Source of the DNA: Daedaleopsis sinensis
Lineage: Eukaryota; Basidiomycota; Agaricomycetes; Polyporales; Polyporaceae
DNA: 64,000 nucleotides
Direction: 5' to 3'
Assembly: GCA_033807695.1 (NCBI GenBank)
Contig: CM066301.1
Span: 3,906,001 to 3,970,000 of the forward strand
Each line of letters opens with the position of its first letter. The stretch's first letter is position 1. The notes under the pieces are model-generated. The model worked only from the letters and a program-made list of their open reading frames with translations. It was not told the origin of the DNA and ran no database searches. Shown piece by piece: positions 1 through 10,732 of the stretch. Both the position numbers and the translations under genes were made by a program.

Positions 1-120
1 GTTCCATATGGCAGCCAGGGCGAGCTGGACCTGGCGAATCAACATTCCAACGCTCTAGTTCAGCATGAGGACATTCAGATGGCCGCTAGTACACTTTCGT
101 ATGTCTGGGGCTACCTGTGA
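1..120 (+). CDS. Possible 3' end of a gene cut by the window edge
   Basis: Frame 1 is open from the first base for 39 codons and stops with TGA at 118-120. The readable end contains QHEDIQMAASTLSYVWGYL and looks like ordinary protein, but no family is recognised. An open stretch of this length can occur by chance in GC-rich DNA, so this is only a candidate terminal exon. If real, the gene lies upstream on the same strand as the epimerase that follows. Confidence 0.3.
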   Translation, partial: VPYGSQGELDLANQHSNALVQHEDIQMAASTLSYVWGYL

Positions 121-333
121 AGCAGTCTGGAATATAGCCAGAGGTGAACTGACGAGCTTAGCTGGTTGTATGGACTGCGCGATCGAGTCAATGAGAAGTT
201 CGAATTCAGCCGGACCGCGATCAGAGCAAGACGCGAGCATGTACTGGGCGCGAAATCGATAAATACTCGGCAAGTTGAGACCGTCCCGCCCCTTCCCAAC
301 CTTCCTGCTCATCGCCCTCTCACCCCTACAACC

Positions 334-1963
334 ATGTCAGAACCCCTCAAGGTGTGCGCCGTCTCCCCTCTCGAGCCCGACGTCGTCCTCATGCGTCGAC
401 TATCTAGCGTGTGCTAGTAACCGGTGGTGCAGGCTACATCGGTACGTCTTCGCTTTTCCCCCCAAGCGAACTCGTGCCTTACTCAACTCGCCGCATTGCT
501 CTCATCTCCCCTCGCGGATCTATGTTCCCCTCGCGCTCTGTTCCTGACCCCAGGCTCGCACGTCATCTTCGCCCTTCAGCAGACGCGCCGGTACAAGGTC
601 ATCTCTGTCGACAACCACCACAACTCCTCGCCGAAGGCCCTCGAGCGGGTCGCGCAGATCGCGCGCGATGCCCTTCCTGCGGACGCGTCCGAGCAGGACA
701 AGGACAGTGCGGAGCTCGACGTCTTCGCCGTAGACCTCACCAAGCGCGACGAGGTCCGCAAGGTGTTCGACAAGTACGGCAAGGGCGGGATCTGGGGCGT
801 CGTTCACATCGCGGTACGTCTTCCTCTCCCCCTGTCACGGTCGTCCGTCCCACACGACGGAGCCGCATGCTCAGACGCTCCGTGCACCAGGCATACAAGG
901 CTGTCGGCGAATCGACCGAAATCCCGTTGACGTACTACGAGAACAACGTCTCGGCGACCGTCATCCTCCTCCAAACCATGTCCGAGTACGAATGCACGCG
1001 CATCGTGTACTCTTCCAGCGCGACTGTGTACGGAACACCTCCCGTCATCCCCATCCCGGAGACGACTCGGCTAGAGGCGCACAGTCCGTATGGCAAGACG
1101 AAGGTGATGTGCGAGACCATCATCTCAGATCTATGCGCTGGTGCGTATGCCGCCCTATCCCGGACGGCCGCAGACATGCTAACATCGCATCTACAGCCGA
1201 GCCGAAGCGGTTCCGCGGTCTTTCGCTGCGGTACTTCAAGTACGTCTGCTCCCGTTCTGCACATGCTCTCAGCTCAACTTGTCTCCAGCCCCGGTGGCGC
1301 GCACCCCTCTGGCCTCATCGGCGAGGCCCCCATCGGCCGCCCCGGAAACCTCTTCCCTCTCCTCGCCGCCATCGCCGTCGGCCGCCAACCCAACGACCTC
1401 AAAGTGTTCGGCAACGACTACCCCACTCCGTACGCTCCTCCTGCACCATTTCATCAGCGCGAGACCCACTGAAGTGACGCGGCCTACAGCGACGGCACGT
1501 GCGTGCGGGACTATCTCCACGTCCTCGACCTCGCCAAGGGACACCTGCTCGCCCTCGACGGGCTCGCGCCCGAGTCGAAGGTGTTCGACGACTGCCCGAC
1601 CGACGCGCGCTACAAGGCGTACAACCTCGGCCGCGGCCAGGGCATGAGCGTCCTCCAGATCGTGGAGGCCATGCGCAAGGCGACCGGATTCGACTTCAAG
1701 TACGAGATCGTCGGCCGCAGGTGCGTGAAGTCCCCATCGCTCTCCTGTCGCCCCCTCCCCTCCTCTTCGACTTCAGTCTTCAGTCTGCACGCCGAGGACG
1801 AGCGTTGATCCTATCTTTCGACAGGCGGGGAGATGTGCCCGATCTGACTGCAGACCCCGCGCTCGCAGAGGCGCAGCTCGGCTTCAAGGCCGAGCAGGAC
1901 CTCGAGACCATGTGCAGGGATTTGTGGAACTGGCAGACGAAGAACCCGCGTGGCTATGACTGA
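334..1963 (+). CDS. GAL10: UDP-glucose 4-epimerase (GAL10-type, epimerase domain only)
   Basis: Interconverts UDP-glucose and UDP-galactose with NAD in the Leloir pathway; cytosolic. Eight exons can be joined in phase: 334-351, 408-441, 554-813, 891-1140, 1197-1239, 1289-1429, 1490-1720 and 1825-1963, giving 371 residues. The N-terminus carries the Rossmann motif [13 protein letters not shown]. The extended-SDR catalytic set is visible as YSSSATVYG and the YxxxK motif SPYGKTK. NPIG-type segments ([15 protein letters not shown]), [20 protein letters not shown] and the C-terminal NPRGYD are typical of the family. The length matches a stand-alone epimerase, so the C-terminal mutarotase of budding-yeast Gal10 is absent. 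The first coding exon is only 18 nt. The ATG at 334 is chosen because it splices directly into the Rossmann strand. Confidence 0.95.
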
Positions 1964-2562
1964 TATATAGACCAAGATTGGCGGTACCGCCGATCAAAGG
2001 AAGAAGTGCCTATTGCTCTGTAATCTAGCCCCCCACGCAGGGGGTACCGGACGCACTAGCACACATCGCTAATACGAATGAGCATCTCAGGAAGCCATAG
2101 GTAGCGACAGATGAGCGCGATGTATAGTACTGCTAGGATCTAATTTTCAGATGCAGATGTTTCGCCCCGGTAATGTCCTGCGTCACGGTCCATAATGATC
2201 AGCACTTGGCGAGGACCTAGTGCATGAGAGTCGTCGGCAAGACATGCTTCAGAACCGCGAATCGATCGATGCACAGAGCAGGTCATGCATACCAGGGTAT
2301 CCATTGCAATAGGTGGGCAACCCATGCAAACTTCTGAAATGCTGCCTCGCCGTCTTTCTCTGCGACTGCAATGCGCATTGGACTTGCACGATGCTATCGA
2401 CAATGTCATCGGTCCCGGTCAGTCCTGACGCGGACGGACGAACTCAAATGACACACCAACACTCACCATATGAGATCAGCGTCCGACAAGCCCCTCGGCT
2501 CAGTGAGCACTCCAGCAACAGCGGCCTGGACTACATGATCGTTCGCCTCCGAGCGAAGCCAT
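1964..2562. other. Convergent intergenic region
   Basis: Lies between the epimerase (+) and the small acidic protein (-), both of which end here. A short GC hairpin (CCCCCC ACGCA GGGGGT type) sits near 2028-2046, possibly in the 3' UTR. No coding or RNA gene is recognised. Confidence 0.5.
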
Positions 2563-2973
2563 CTAGCTCCCCGTCGCCGCCTCCTCTTCAGCCTTCAGCC
2601 CCTCCCCCTCCCCCGTCTCCGCCCCTCCCCCTACCCCGGCGGTCTCTCCACCCTTGTCCGCATGCGCACCTTCCTCCGAATCAGGCTGCGCCCGCGCCTC
2701 CAGGTCGCTCAGCATGCCGTCCAAGTTCCCGATGATCCCGTCCAGCCGCTCCTCGACACCGTCCGCGAGGCCCTCCGCGGCCTCAAGCCGGCGGAGGAGC
2801 TCCTCGACGTCGACGGGCGCCGCGTCCGACCCGTCCCCGTTCGTGTCGGGCGCGCCGAGGTCCGAGTCTTGCGAGAGGAGGCGGGTGAGGAGGGCGATGT
2901 CCGCTTCGAGAGAGGACGAGGGTTTCGGCGGAGGTTGGCTGCCGTTGGTAGGTTTAGACGAAGGGGTGGACAT
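2563..2973 (-). CDS. Small acidic coiled-coil protein, unknown function
   Basis: An uninterrupted 136-residue frame from an ATG at 2973. The N-terminal ~25 residues are Ser/Pro rich. Residues ~50-95 form a heptad-like leucine/glutamate segment (VEELLRRLEAAEGLADGVEE followed by LDGIIGNLDGMLSDLEA) that should be a helical coiled coil. The C-terminus is Gly/Glu/Ala low complexity. It is probably cytosolic, with no signal peptide or membrane helix. It is divergent from GPI10 with 263 bp between start codons, so the two may share a promoter. The antisense frames are also open because of high GC, but this strand has the coiled-coil pattern and a proper ATG. Confidence 0.7.
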   Translation of the reverse strand: MSTPSSKPTNGSQPPPKPSSSLEADIALLTRLLSQDSDLGAPDTNGDGSDAAPVDVEELLRRLEAAEGLADGVEERLDGIIGNLDGMLSDLEARAQPDSEEGAHADKGGETAGVGGGAETGEGEGLKAEEEAATGS

Positions 2974-3236
2974 GGCCGTGGTGGTGGTGGTGGCGGTAGT
3001 AGTGTGCGGACTCTATAGAGGACGATCGGATTCGGAACTGCTATAGCTAACTACGCGGATCTCCGGACCGGCTGTAAAGTATGGTTAGGCGCTCGTGCAG
3101 TGGTTTCGTCGCTGGCAGTCACGTCCGCTCGGATTCAACGTAAGTGCGTACTACTTTCCACCTGTCTCACGCGGCATATAGAGGTTCATAGACCTGCTGT
3201 ACTGAGCAGCCAAATCCCAGAAACTGGGTCCGAGCC
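2974..3236. promoter_or_regulatory. Shared divergent promoter region
   Basis: 263 bp separate the start codons of the acidic coiled-coil gene (-) and GPI10 (+). This short head-to-head spacing implies a common promoter. No clear TATA box is seen. Confidence 0.45.
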
Positions 3237-5187
3237 ATGGTCAACCGCCCCGCGTTGGCCGTCGTCGTCCGCGTCGGGATCGCGCTCGCGACCACCACCT
3301 TCTTCCAGCCGGACGAGTACTTCCAGAGCCTCGAGGTCGCGCACCACGCCGTGTTTGGGTACGGGCAGCTCACATGGGAGTGGCTCGCGCCCACCCCGAT
3401 CCGGAGCGTCCTCTACCCCGCGCTGAACGTGCCCGTCTACTGGCTGCTGCGCGCGCTCGCGCTCGACGACACGTCTGCTCTGGTGCGTGCGACGGACGAC
3501 GGACGTGCTGAAATGGATACCAATCTGACTTTCACTCGACGCGATAGATATGGGGACCGAAGGTGCTGCACGGGCTTGTGGCTGCGGCGACTGATATCTC
3601 GCTCGTCCGGCTCACGAGGAGGGCGGCGGGGGAGCGATACGTGGATGCGGCAGTAGGTCCCAAACGCCTCCCCGCGGCATTGCAGGAGACACTGACAGAA
3701 CTTGCTCTAGTTCTACTTGTCTCTGACTGCGTTCTTTCATGGACTGTCCCTGTCCCGGTCTATATCAAACTCGGCGGAGACGTCCCTCTCGACCATGGCG
3801 TTGAGCTACTTCCCTTGGAATGTAGCGCGGCCGTCGTGGAGGTGCGTGCACCGTCATGAAATCCCATATTTACGACATGTGTTCATGGACTGACTGTGAC
3901 TCTCTAGGAGTGACGTCCGAAAAACCCTCATATTGGCCGCATTTGCGTGTGCAATCAGACCGACGAACGCCGTCATATGGATATACATGTTCGCGTGGCT
4001 GCTGTGGAAGCTTCGAAGGCGGTTACACGACATTATCTTCGTCGTCGCCAACGCTGTAATTTTGGGGTACGCTCCTCTCCGTCCACCCTTACCACGCGAT
4101 CGACCTCACCGTAGCACTCTAGGCTAGTGGTCGTCACAGCTCTTGTCGCACTAGACTCTGAGTATTACGGGAAACTGACGCTCACGCCGCTCAATTTCCT
4201 AATGACCAACGCCTCCTCGGTCTCATTGTTCTACGGACGGAGTCCTTGGCACTTCTACCTGACACAGGCCCTCCCGATCATGTGCGCGCCGGCCATAACT
4301 TGGGTGCTCGAAGGCGTCAGTCGTGCCGCACGACCGGTGGTACCTGGGCCTCTGAGAGCCCTTCTGGGACTAATTGTCTGGACGATCTCCGTGTACTCTC
4401 TCGCCGGCCACAAGGAATGGCGCTTCATCCACCCGCTCCTACCGGCGATGCACGTACTCGCCGCGAAGGCGCTGGTGGACTCCCTCAGAGAGGATGCGCC
4501 TGCTCGCGGAGGCATGTTCGCCCGTCTCAAGCTGTCCCACTGGCTGCTCGCGCTCTCCCCCCCTGCGCTCGTCTACGTCATGCTGTTCCACGGGCGAGCG
4601 CAGATCGAGGTGATGCACTACCTGCGCCGTCTGCCCCCGGAGCAGTCTACGTCGATCGGGTTCCTCATGCCCTGCCACTCGACGCCGTGGCAGGCGTACC
4701 TGCACCGGGCGGACCTCGCCAGCGATGGCGTGCTGTGGGCACTGGGCTGCGAGCCCCCACTTGGGTAAGCACGTCCGTGAAATGTCGGGGGGAGAGGCAG
4801 TAACTGAGCGGCGTAATTGCACTCGATAGCGGCCAGAACATGTCGGAGTACAGGGACCAGACGGACGTGTTCTACGAGTCGCCCGTGCGGTATCTGGCGA
4901 CGCGCTTCCCGCAGACGGTCGACTCCGCCTTCCCGCCTTCGCCGATGCCGCGCTCGAGGCCCGGAGCGGTCACGGAGGACCTCTATCCGTGGAAGCACGA
5001 GTGGCCGCAGAATCTTGTGTTCTTCGGGGCGCTGTTGGAGCACGAGGGGGTGCGAGAGCTGTTGCGGACGCACGGGTATGAGGAGGTGTGGCAGGCGAGT
5101 TACGGATGGGAGGTCGATGGGCGGCGGAGGGGCGGCGTCCGTGTTTGGCGATATGGATCGACGGCTAGCTCGCGAGGTGATCAGTAA
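3237..5187 (+). CDS. GPI10: GPI mannosyltransferase 3 (PIG-B/Gpi10, GT22)
   Basis: Adds the third mannose, from dolichol-phosphate-mannose, to the GPI anchor precursor in the ER lumen. Six exons with five short introns (about 3483-3547, 3653-3710, 3842-3907, 4068-4123 and 4767-4830). Family hallmarks are FFQPDEYFQSLEVAH at the N-terminus (lumenal catalytic loop with the DE pair), LTWEW, RPTNAVIW, and the GT22 motif HKEWRFIHPLLP. Several hydrophobic segments follow, as expected for a polytopic ER enzyme. The C-terminal region contains QTDVFYESPVRYLATRFP, also typical of PIG-B. The length is near 530 residues, normal for the family. The ATG at 3237 is followed directly by the first membrane segment. 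Confidence 0.93.
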
Positions 5188-5349
5188 TCCTATCGCGGTC
5201 GTGTAGCGCTGCCAGTACGCTCCCCGAGGGGGGTTAAATCGGTATGTTGAAACAACGGAGAGGACGGGCCGGAGGGCCGGACACGGCGGCTGTGCTAATC
5301 GTCGGGATCAGTGGTTTGTAGCAACTTGTCCTCGACATCACCGCATCGA

Positions 5350-6624
5350 ATGGGGGAGCCTACTGCTGTGAAACATCTGCCTGCTCTCCCCGTCGAGCTT
5401 TGGCTGAAAGTATTCCGATGGGCCACGCTCGACCCGTGGACGCATGTCCTGTACGCGACGGACTACCATCGTTTCGACTCGGTGGTCCCGTCCACAGCGA
5501 GCGATAAGACAAACAAGACGAAGCAGGCACTCCCTCTCGTCTGCAAAGACTGGCGACACTGGGCGACCCCGCTCCTCTACGAGGACATTATCATTACCGA
5601 CTCTTACTCTTCCGAGCTCGCTCACGCCCTCGAGCACGGCCGGGACTGGGGGGACGGCTCCTCGACGCCCCCCTGCGGCCCTCTCGTCCGCTGCGCCCGC
5701 CTTCCCTACTCGAGCACAACCACCTCGGACCCAAACAGCCCCCTTCCCGCCCTGGCCGTGCTCCGCCTGTGCCCCGCTCTCAACGTCCTCATGCGCCCTT
5801 TCGCGATTCAACTCTCCGACCAGTTCCAGTTCCAGTTCCCCGTCTCGCCAGACGCGTGCCCACCCCTGCCCGCCCTGCGCCGGCTCGACTGGTGGTACCA
5901 CAACGAGGCAACGCGGTCGGGCGGCATCAACGCGCTCATGCACGTCCTCGCGCTCGCCCCCGCGCTCACCTATCTCTCTGTCGGGGGCACGCTCGTGGCG
6001 AGCCACGCCGCAGCGGTGCCCGTGCCCGTGTGCCTCCCGCAGCTGGCGACGCTCCGCCTGCGGCAGGCGAGCGCAATGTCCGTGGTCCAGCTCGCGCGCT
6101 GTGCGCTCCCCGCCCTGCGCCACGCCGTGCTCGACCACGTCGCGTACGCGCTGGGCACGCTGAGCGTGCTCTGGCACGCATTCGGCGCGCAGATGCGCAT
6201 CGTCGAGCTCGGCGTTAACCTCGGGTTCCTCATGGAAGACGTCCTCACGAACGTCCTCGCGGGCTGCCCGCGCCTCGAGGAGCTCTACTACTGCGTGCAG
6301 TTCACGCTGCCGCCGCTCTGGCAGGCCGAGGCCGACGGCGACGGCGACGGCAGCGCCGGGGCGGGACACGCGATCATGGAGTCGTTGCGGACGGTCGGGC
6401 TGCACGCGCGTCCGAACGCGATGTTCACGGTGGGCAGCGCCGAGTACTGGTCGCACCTGGGCAGGCATTTTGAGGCGCTCTGCCGGCCCACGTTCCCCGC
6501 TCTCAGAAGGGTGGTGCTGTACGGAGAGTGGAGCGCCGTTTTCGGGGATGACCAATTCATACGCGTGGCTCAGCCGCTGAGGACGAAAGGATGCTCGGTC
6601 GAGATGGACATTGGGGTTCCCTGA
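5350..6624 (+). CDS. F-box-like protein
   Basis: A 424-residue single-exon frame. The N-terminal segment LPALPVELWLKVFRWATLD followed by LPLVCKDWRHWATPLLYEDI is an F-box-like helix set of the kind common in agaricomycetes. It would bind SKP1 and recruit a substrate to an SCF ubiquitin ligase. The rest has leucine-rich spacing (LPALRRLDWW, LAGCPRLEELYYC), suggesting irregular LRR-type repeats for substrate binding. The frame is open a little further upstream, but the first ATG is at 5350. It starts 163 bp after GPI10. It lacks introns, unlike most neighbours; such F-box genes often expand by duplication in mushrooms. The substrate is unknown. Confidence 0.8.
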   Translation: MGEPTAVKHLPALPVELWLKVFRWATLDPWTHVLYATDYHRFDSVVPSTASDKTNKTKQALPLVCKDWRHWATPLLYEDIIITDSYSSELAHALEHGRDWGDGSSTPPCGPLVRCARLPYSSTTTSDPNSPLPALAVLRLCPALNVLMRPFAIQLSDQFQFQFPVSPDACPPLPALRRLDWWYHNEATRSGGINALMHVLALAPALTYLSVGGTLVASHAAAVPVPVCLPQLATLRLRQASAMSVVQLARCALPALRHAVLDHVAYALGTLSVLWHAFGAQMRIVELGVNLGFLMEDVLTNVLAGCPRLEELYYCVQFTLPPLWQAEADGDGDGSAGAGHAIMESLRTVGLHARPNAMFTVGSAEYWSHLGRHFEALCRPTFPALRRVVLYGEWSAVFGDDQFIRVAQPLRTKGCSVEMDIGVP

Positions 6625-7003
6625 TATCATGGTCGATGCTGAAGTCAATATTTGATGATAGAGATAAAGAAGGCATAAGGACGACTAGGTACGATCTATA
6701 GAGGTATATACTTGCATGTAGGTATGGAGGGTATGCGTACTTGTAATGATACATGGTCCGACATCGCGCGCAGTAGTCCGCATACACTTCAAACACTGCT
6801 GTGGCTACGTCGTGTCCGCTAGGATTCTATACGTAAGACATAAACATAACTGGAACGATCGATCGATGCACATACACAGCGTAGCTGACACACGCAGCTC
6901 CGCCTAGACTCAAACACTAGGACAGCGGTCAGACGAAGACAAAGAAAGGCAAGCCACAAAGCCAGGACTAGCAGGCGGCCAAGGATGGCGGTCAAATAAA
7001 CGG
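6625..7003. other. Convergent intergenic region
   Basis: AT-richer spacer between the F-box gene (+) and the CxxC protein (-), probably two 3' UTRs. No gene recognised. Confidence 0.5.
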
Positions 7004-7969
7004 TCACTGCCTTCGGTGATAGACATGGCGGCTTGATGACGAGACCCCGAGCGGGTCCGCGGTGCGCGGCCGCGAGATGTTGCTCGCCGGCGCAGCGCGC
7101 TGCTGCACCTGGCTGATCAGCTGCGGCAGTTGGTACTGGGCACGGTAGGAGCCCACGACGGGCGTCGCCCGCGGCAGCGCGTGGTCCGCCCACGCCGACG
7201 GCGGGAACGGCTGCTCCGACGCGGCCGGCGCGTGGTCACGGTAGGCGGGGAACGCACGACCGAGGACGTGCGTGGGTGTGGGCGTGTACATGGGCGTGGG
7301 CGTATACGTGGACGGATCTGCACGGGGTGAACACTTGGCTTGCGGGCAGACGCGGAGGGGGAGGGGAGACATACTCTGCATGCGCTGTCTCCCGCCCCGC
7401 GCATCGGTCTGCGCCTGCGGCCTGTAGGACTGGGGGCGGCGGCCGTGCGTGCTGCGAGCCGGGTGGTACCCGGCGGACTCGTAGAAGTCGTCGTCGGGGG
7501 CGGGCCGTGGAGCGGACTGCCAACTCTCCCGCTGCGTGCAGGAGGGACATACGAGAGGCTCTTCGCTACGGCGGGTCCTGTCGGTTGCTCGCGGCGCCGT
7601 ATGTCCGAAGAACTGTCGCCTGCATCGCAGGCAGACGTGCATGGCAGGGGGGTCCTCGGGAACATAGTACCCGCGGGGATCGTCGTATAGCAAGCCCGGC
7701 TCGGCAGAGCCGTGTCTCGACGAGCTGGAGCTTGAAGATCGCTCAGAGTCCATGGAGAAGATGAGGTCCGAGCTGTAGCCGCCGCTTGAACGACTGGCAG
7801 AACTTGCCGGGCGATGGAAAGGGGAATGCCACCCTTGGCTATGGCCAGAGTCCGAACCATCCCGAGCAAAGCGAGAGTTTGTGCTGCGTACAGGAGAAGG
7901 CGACCTCCGCATCCGTGATCGCGAGGTGGGGGATATAGGGATGGGTTGAGTTGATGTCTGGTAGGACAT
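7004..7969 (-). CDS. Ser/Pro-rich protein with paired CxxC motifs, unknown function
   Basis: A 321-residue intronless frame starting at the ATG at 7969. The frame is open slightly upstream but has no earlier ATG. The N-terminal ~100 residues are Ser/Arg/Pro rich and probably disordered. Near the middle, CLRCRRQFF and, about 30 residues later, CPSC provide four cysteines spaced like a zinc ribbon. The C-terminal half is Pro/Gln/Arg rich, with the short repeat TPTPMYTPTPTH. No signal peptide or membrane helix is seen. It may be a small nuclear or RNA-associated zinc protein, but that is inference; no named family is recognised. Confidence 0.6.
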   Translation of the reverse strand: MSYQTSTQPIPISPTSRSRMRRSPSPVRSTNSRFARDGSDSGHSQGWHSPFHRPASSASRSSGGYSSDLIFSMDSERSSSSSSSRHGSAEPGLLYDDPRGYYVPEDPPAMHVCLRCRRQFFGHTAPRATDRTRRSEEPLVCPSCTQRESWQSAPRPAPDDDFYESAGYHPARSTHGRRPQSYRPQAQTDARGGRQRMQSMSPLPLRVCPQAKCSPRADPSTYTPTPMYTPTPTHVLGRAFPAYRDHAPAASEQPFPPSAWADHALPRATPVVGSYRAQYQLPQLISQVQQRAAPASNISRPRTADPLGVSSSSRHVYHRRQ

Positions 7970-9508
7970 GCGCACGTCGGGCCGACGTCTGGTGAGGAAA
8001 AGGGAGGGCAAGTGCAGTGAAGGGAAAAGTAGGGGGGGAACCTTCCGGCGGGCGGGGAGGTGGCCTTATGTACTGCGGAAGGACGACCACATACCTATGG
8101 CAATTAGGCCGGGCAAGACGCCGATGACGGGGCGCATCTGGGGTATCTCACCCAAAACGAGATGTCATCGTGATAGAGTCGCGCAGGCAGCCCCGAGTCA
8201 TGCGAAGGAAGGAGTGCGTCACAGCGTCCGCAGGGTGCCGACATCCGACGATTCATTGGATAGCAGGGCGAGCCGACAAGGTTTGTTTGCACATGCAGCT
8301 TGGGAGGACGGTCGAAGGGAGGGAAGCCGTGTCTGCTCGCGCAGCGCCCTTGCACGACTGGTGGGTCTGAAAAAGGAAAGCCGCATGCTATTCGGTCATA
8401 GCTTTTGTAAGACGTTGACGGAAAGCCACTAGAAGGTATGCGACGTCTGGGGCCACAGTAACCGCAGCACATGCATATGCGAGTCGAATCACTCTCTGGG
8501 TCCTAGACCTCCCGGAGTGGGCGTGGATGCAAGTGGCAAGGAAGATTCCGGGCACATACAGGGCAGGTGGTGGCCACCGCTTTCGGGAGAACCTGTTGAT
8601 TGACAACTAATGGAAGCAATCGCAATCAGCAACAACCGGTCACCAGCTCGGGTGGGTACGAACCTTGGGTGGCCAGTGGTATGGAAGTCGCCGCGCCGGC
8701 CAACAAAGATCTCAGTCGGGTTGCGGCATCCTAGGCACTTCGCTTCTCTTATACGGACCAGTGGCTGTGACAGCTATCAAAGTAACGCAACGTTTTTGAC
8801 CACCAAGATCGTACGCAGCACAATAACCTCGCCCGTCGGCGTGGTGGACGCTATGTGCTCGCAGCGCGAGTGCCGAGCAGGCTACCCCACGCTGGGCAGC
8901 GGGTTAATGTGGTCTATCCTGTGCAATCATACTGGCGATCCGATGCGAACACCACAAGGGCACCCGCGCAGAGGATGCTCAGATAGGAAGGTTGGATATG
9001 TCAACGCCCGCGCCCGCGGCGTTGACACGAGCTTCCACGGTACAAAGAATGAGTCGACCGCGAACATCCATATCAGAACTTGTGCGGAAACCGCGTGAGC
9101 AATCCTAGGACCTCAGAAGCGTGAGCGTAACGAGTACATCTCAAACTCGAGAGTCTGTGGTACGGGGTGTCCAGGGCGTGGGCAGAGCACCAATCATGAC
9201 CTAGCAAGCAACTCCGCCGGTCGACCTCTAGCCATATATGACGGACAATAGGGCCGCGCCACAGTGCATATAGGATGCGATGACATGACGCACCGAATTG
9301 ACACATTTACATCTACGAGAGATATTGCAGCAGGGGACCAGGTTGCGTCGCCCAGCGTCGGTAATTGCTGTCATATCTCAACAGAGGACGACATCATGCG
9401 ACCGACTGTCTTGAGAGAGGAATCAGCGGTCAATTATGGAGTTGTGCGAATGTATAGCTGAGGGGCGTCCAGCCAACCAAAAGACTAAACGAGCGGCGTA
9501 TTCTACCA
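7970..9508. other. 1.5 kb intergenic region without a recognised gene
   Basis: Upstream of the CxxC gene (-) and downstream of mS38 (-). A 162-codon frame with an ATG exists at 8610-9098, but its composition (many Arg, Cys and Ser, no domains) is unconvincing. No terminal repeats or tRNA-like boxes were found. Confidence 0.4.
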
Positions 9509-10398
9509 TCACCGGCCAATCTTCAGCCGTTGCGCCCGATTCAACTAGAAGGATACCGGTCAGTACATCGCAGCGCGCCGAGGCCCAAATAACACATACG
9601 CGTCGCCGCTTCTTCAGCCTAAAAGTGGACGATATCGAATATCAGCGGTGTGCTCCAAAGCCGCGGACAATGGAGGGCGGAGACAAGACATGCGACTCAC
9701 TTGTGCTTCTTCATCTTCTTCCTGCGCTTCCTCTTCGTGCTGTCCATATAGATCTCGAACTCCGCCTCCGCAAGACTGACCTCCGCCGCCCGCTCCGGCG
9801 CCACATCCAGACCCAGCCTGCGAAGGGTGTCCTCCCACGCAATGGAAGCCCCCACCCGGTTGACGACCATCGCCCGCGCGAGCTGGCGTGCGGCGTCCGC
9901 ATCGGCCTCCGGCGACGCCTCTGCGCCCTCTTCGAGGCTGCCAAAAGCGGCGGGCTGAGGGGCGGCGGCGGTGGGGAACAAGGAAGAGTGCGAATCAAAG
10001 AGAGACGATGACGACTGCGACAGCGAGAGGAGGGGACGGTGGAGGGAGAAGAACTGGTGGAGCTTGAGGTCCTGCCCGCTGATACGAGGATGCACGGGGG
10101 TGAAGTGGGAGTTGAGCGTGTACGTGGGGGGCGACGGGATGAACGGGCGCGGGCTGGGCGAGTCTGCGCTGGCAGAGCTCCCAGACGATGCAGAGGCCGA
10201 GTCGTCCTTGGTGGATGAGGGGGAGGCATCAGGGTTCGATGAGGACGATGAGTCGACCTTCGCCTTGCTGCTAGAGGGGGGTGCGACTTTGGGGGTCTTG
10301 GAGGAGTTGAAGTAGCCGCCACCTCCAGGCTTGGAGAAGACAGAGTATGCCCTGCGGGCACCCGCCGCCGGTCGCAGCAGATGGGCTAGGACCGACAT
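9509..10398 (-). CDS. COX24: Mitochondrial small-subunit ribosomal protein mS38 (COX24/AURKAIP1 family)
   Basis: A 250-residue protein from three exons: 10398-9701, 9618-9600 (19 nt) and 9544-9509. The N-terminus, MSVLAHLLRPAAGARRAYS, resembles a mitochondrial targeting peptide. A long Ser/Ala/Pro-rich linker follows. The family signature is the very basic C-terminus, DSTKRKRRKKMKKHK, continued only after splicing by LKKRRRLNRAQRLKIGR and a stop. In yeast this protein is needed for processing or translation of COX1 mRNA and belongs to the mitoribosome small subunit. Without the two tiny terminal exons the conserved tail would be lost, so this splice model is well supported. Confidence 0.9.
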
Positions 10399-10732
10399 CG
10401 TGGGCGACGAGGACGCGGCGTTGTGGTCGTGTTCAGCGTTGTCGACAGCGCTTCTGCACGTTCCAGGCAAGCCACGTGAACCAAAACGCGCGCTTACCGC
10501 TGAAAACACCTCGGTGAGCCGTGGCCCGGCGGGCCGGCCGCAAACCGTCAACTTGATGCAGCACTCCTTTCGAATCCCTGAGTCACTAGCAGTCGATGCT
10601 CGTGAGGCATTACATACGGTTACAGGTACAGGCGTTGAGTCATACAGAAGTGTCCGCAGAGTATTCATACAGTCAATGAAACGATATAACAGCAGTACGC
10701 AGGCAGAAGAGCAAGTGGATGAGAGGAAAACG
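10399..10732. other. Short intergenic region
   Basis: 334 bp upstream of mS38 and downstream of the retropepsin-like gene, both on the minus strand. It should hold the mS38 promoter. No TATA box or gene is evident. Confidence 0.4.

Noticed and set aside
5338..6648. 436-codon open frame antisense to the F-box gene
   Set aside because: High GC keeps antisense frames open. The protein is Arg/Glu-rich without domains, whereas the plus strand has an F-box.
8610..9098. 162-codon plus-strand frame with an ATG in the 8-9.5 kb gap
   Set aside because: Amino-acid composition looks random (many Arg, Cys and Ser), no domain, no intron signals in a region of intron-rich genes.
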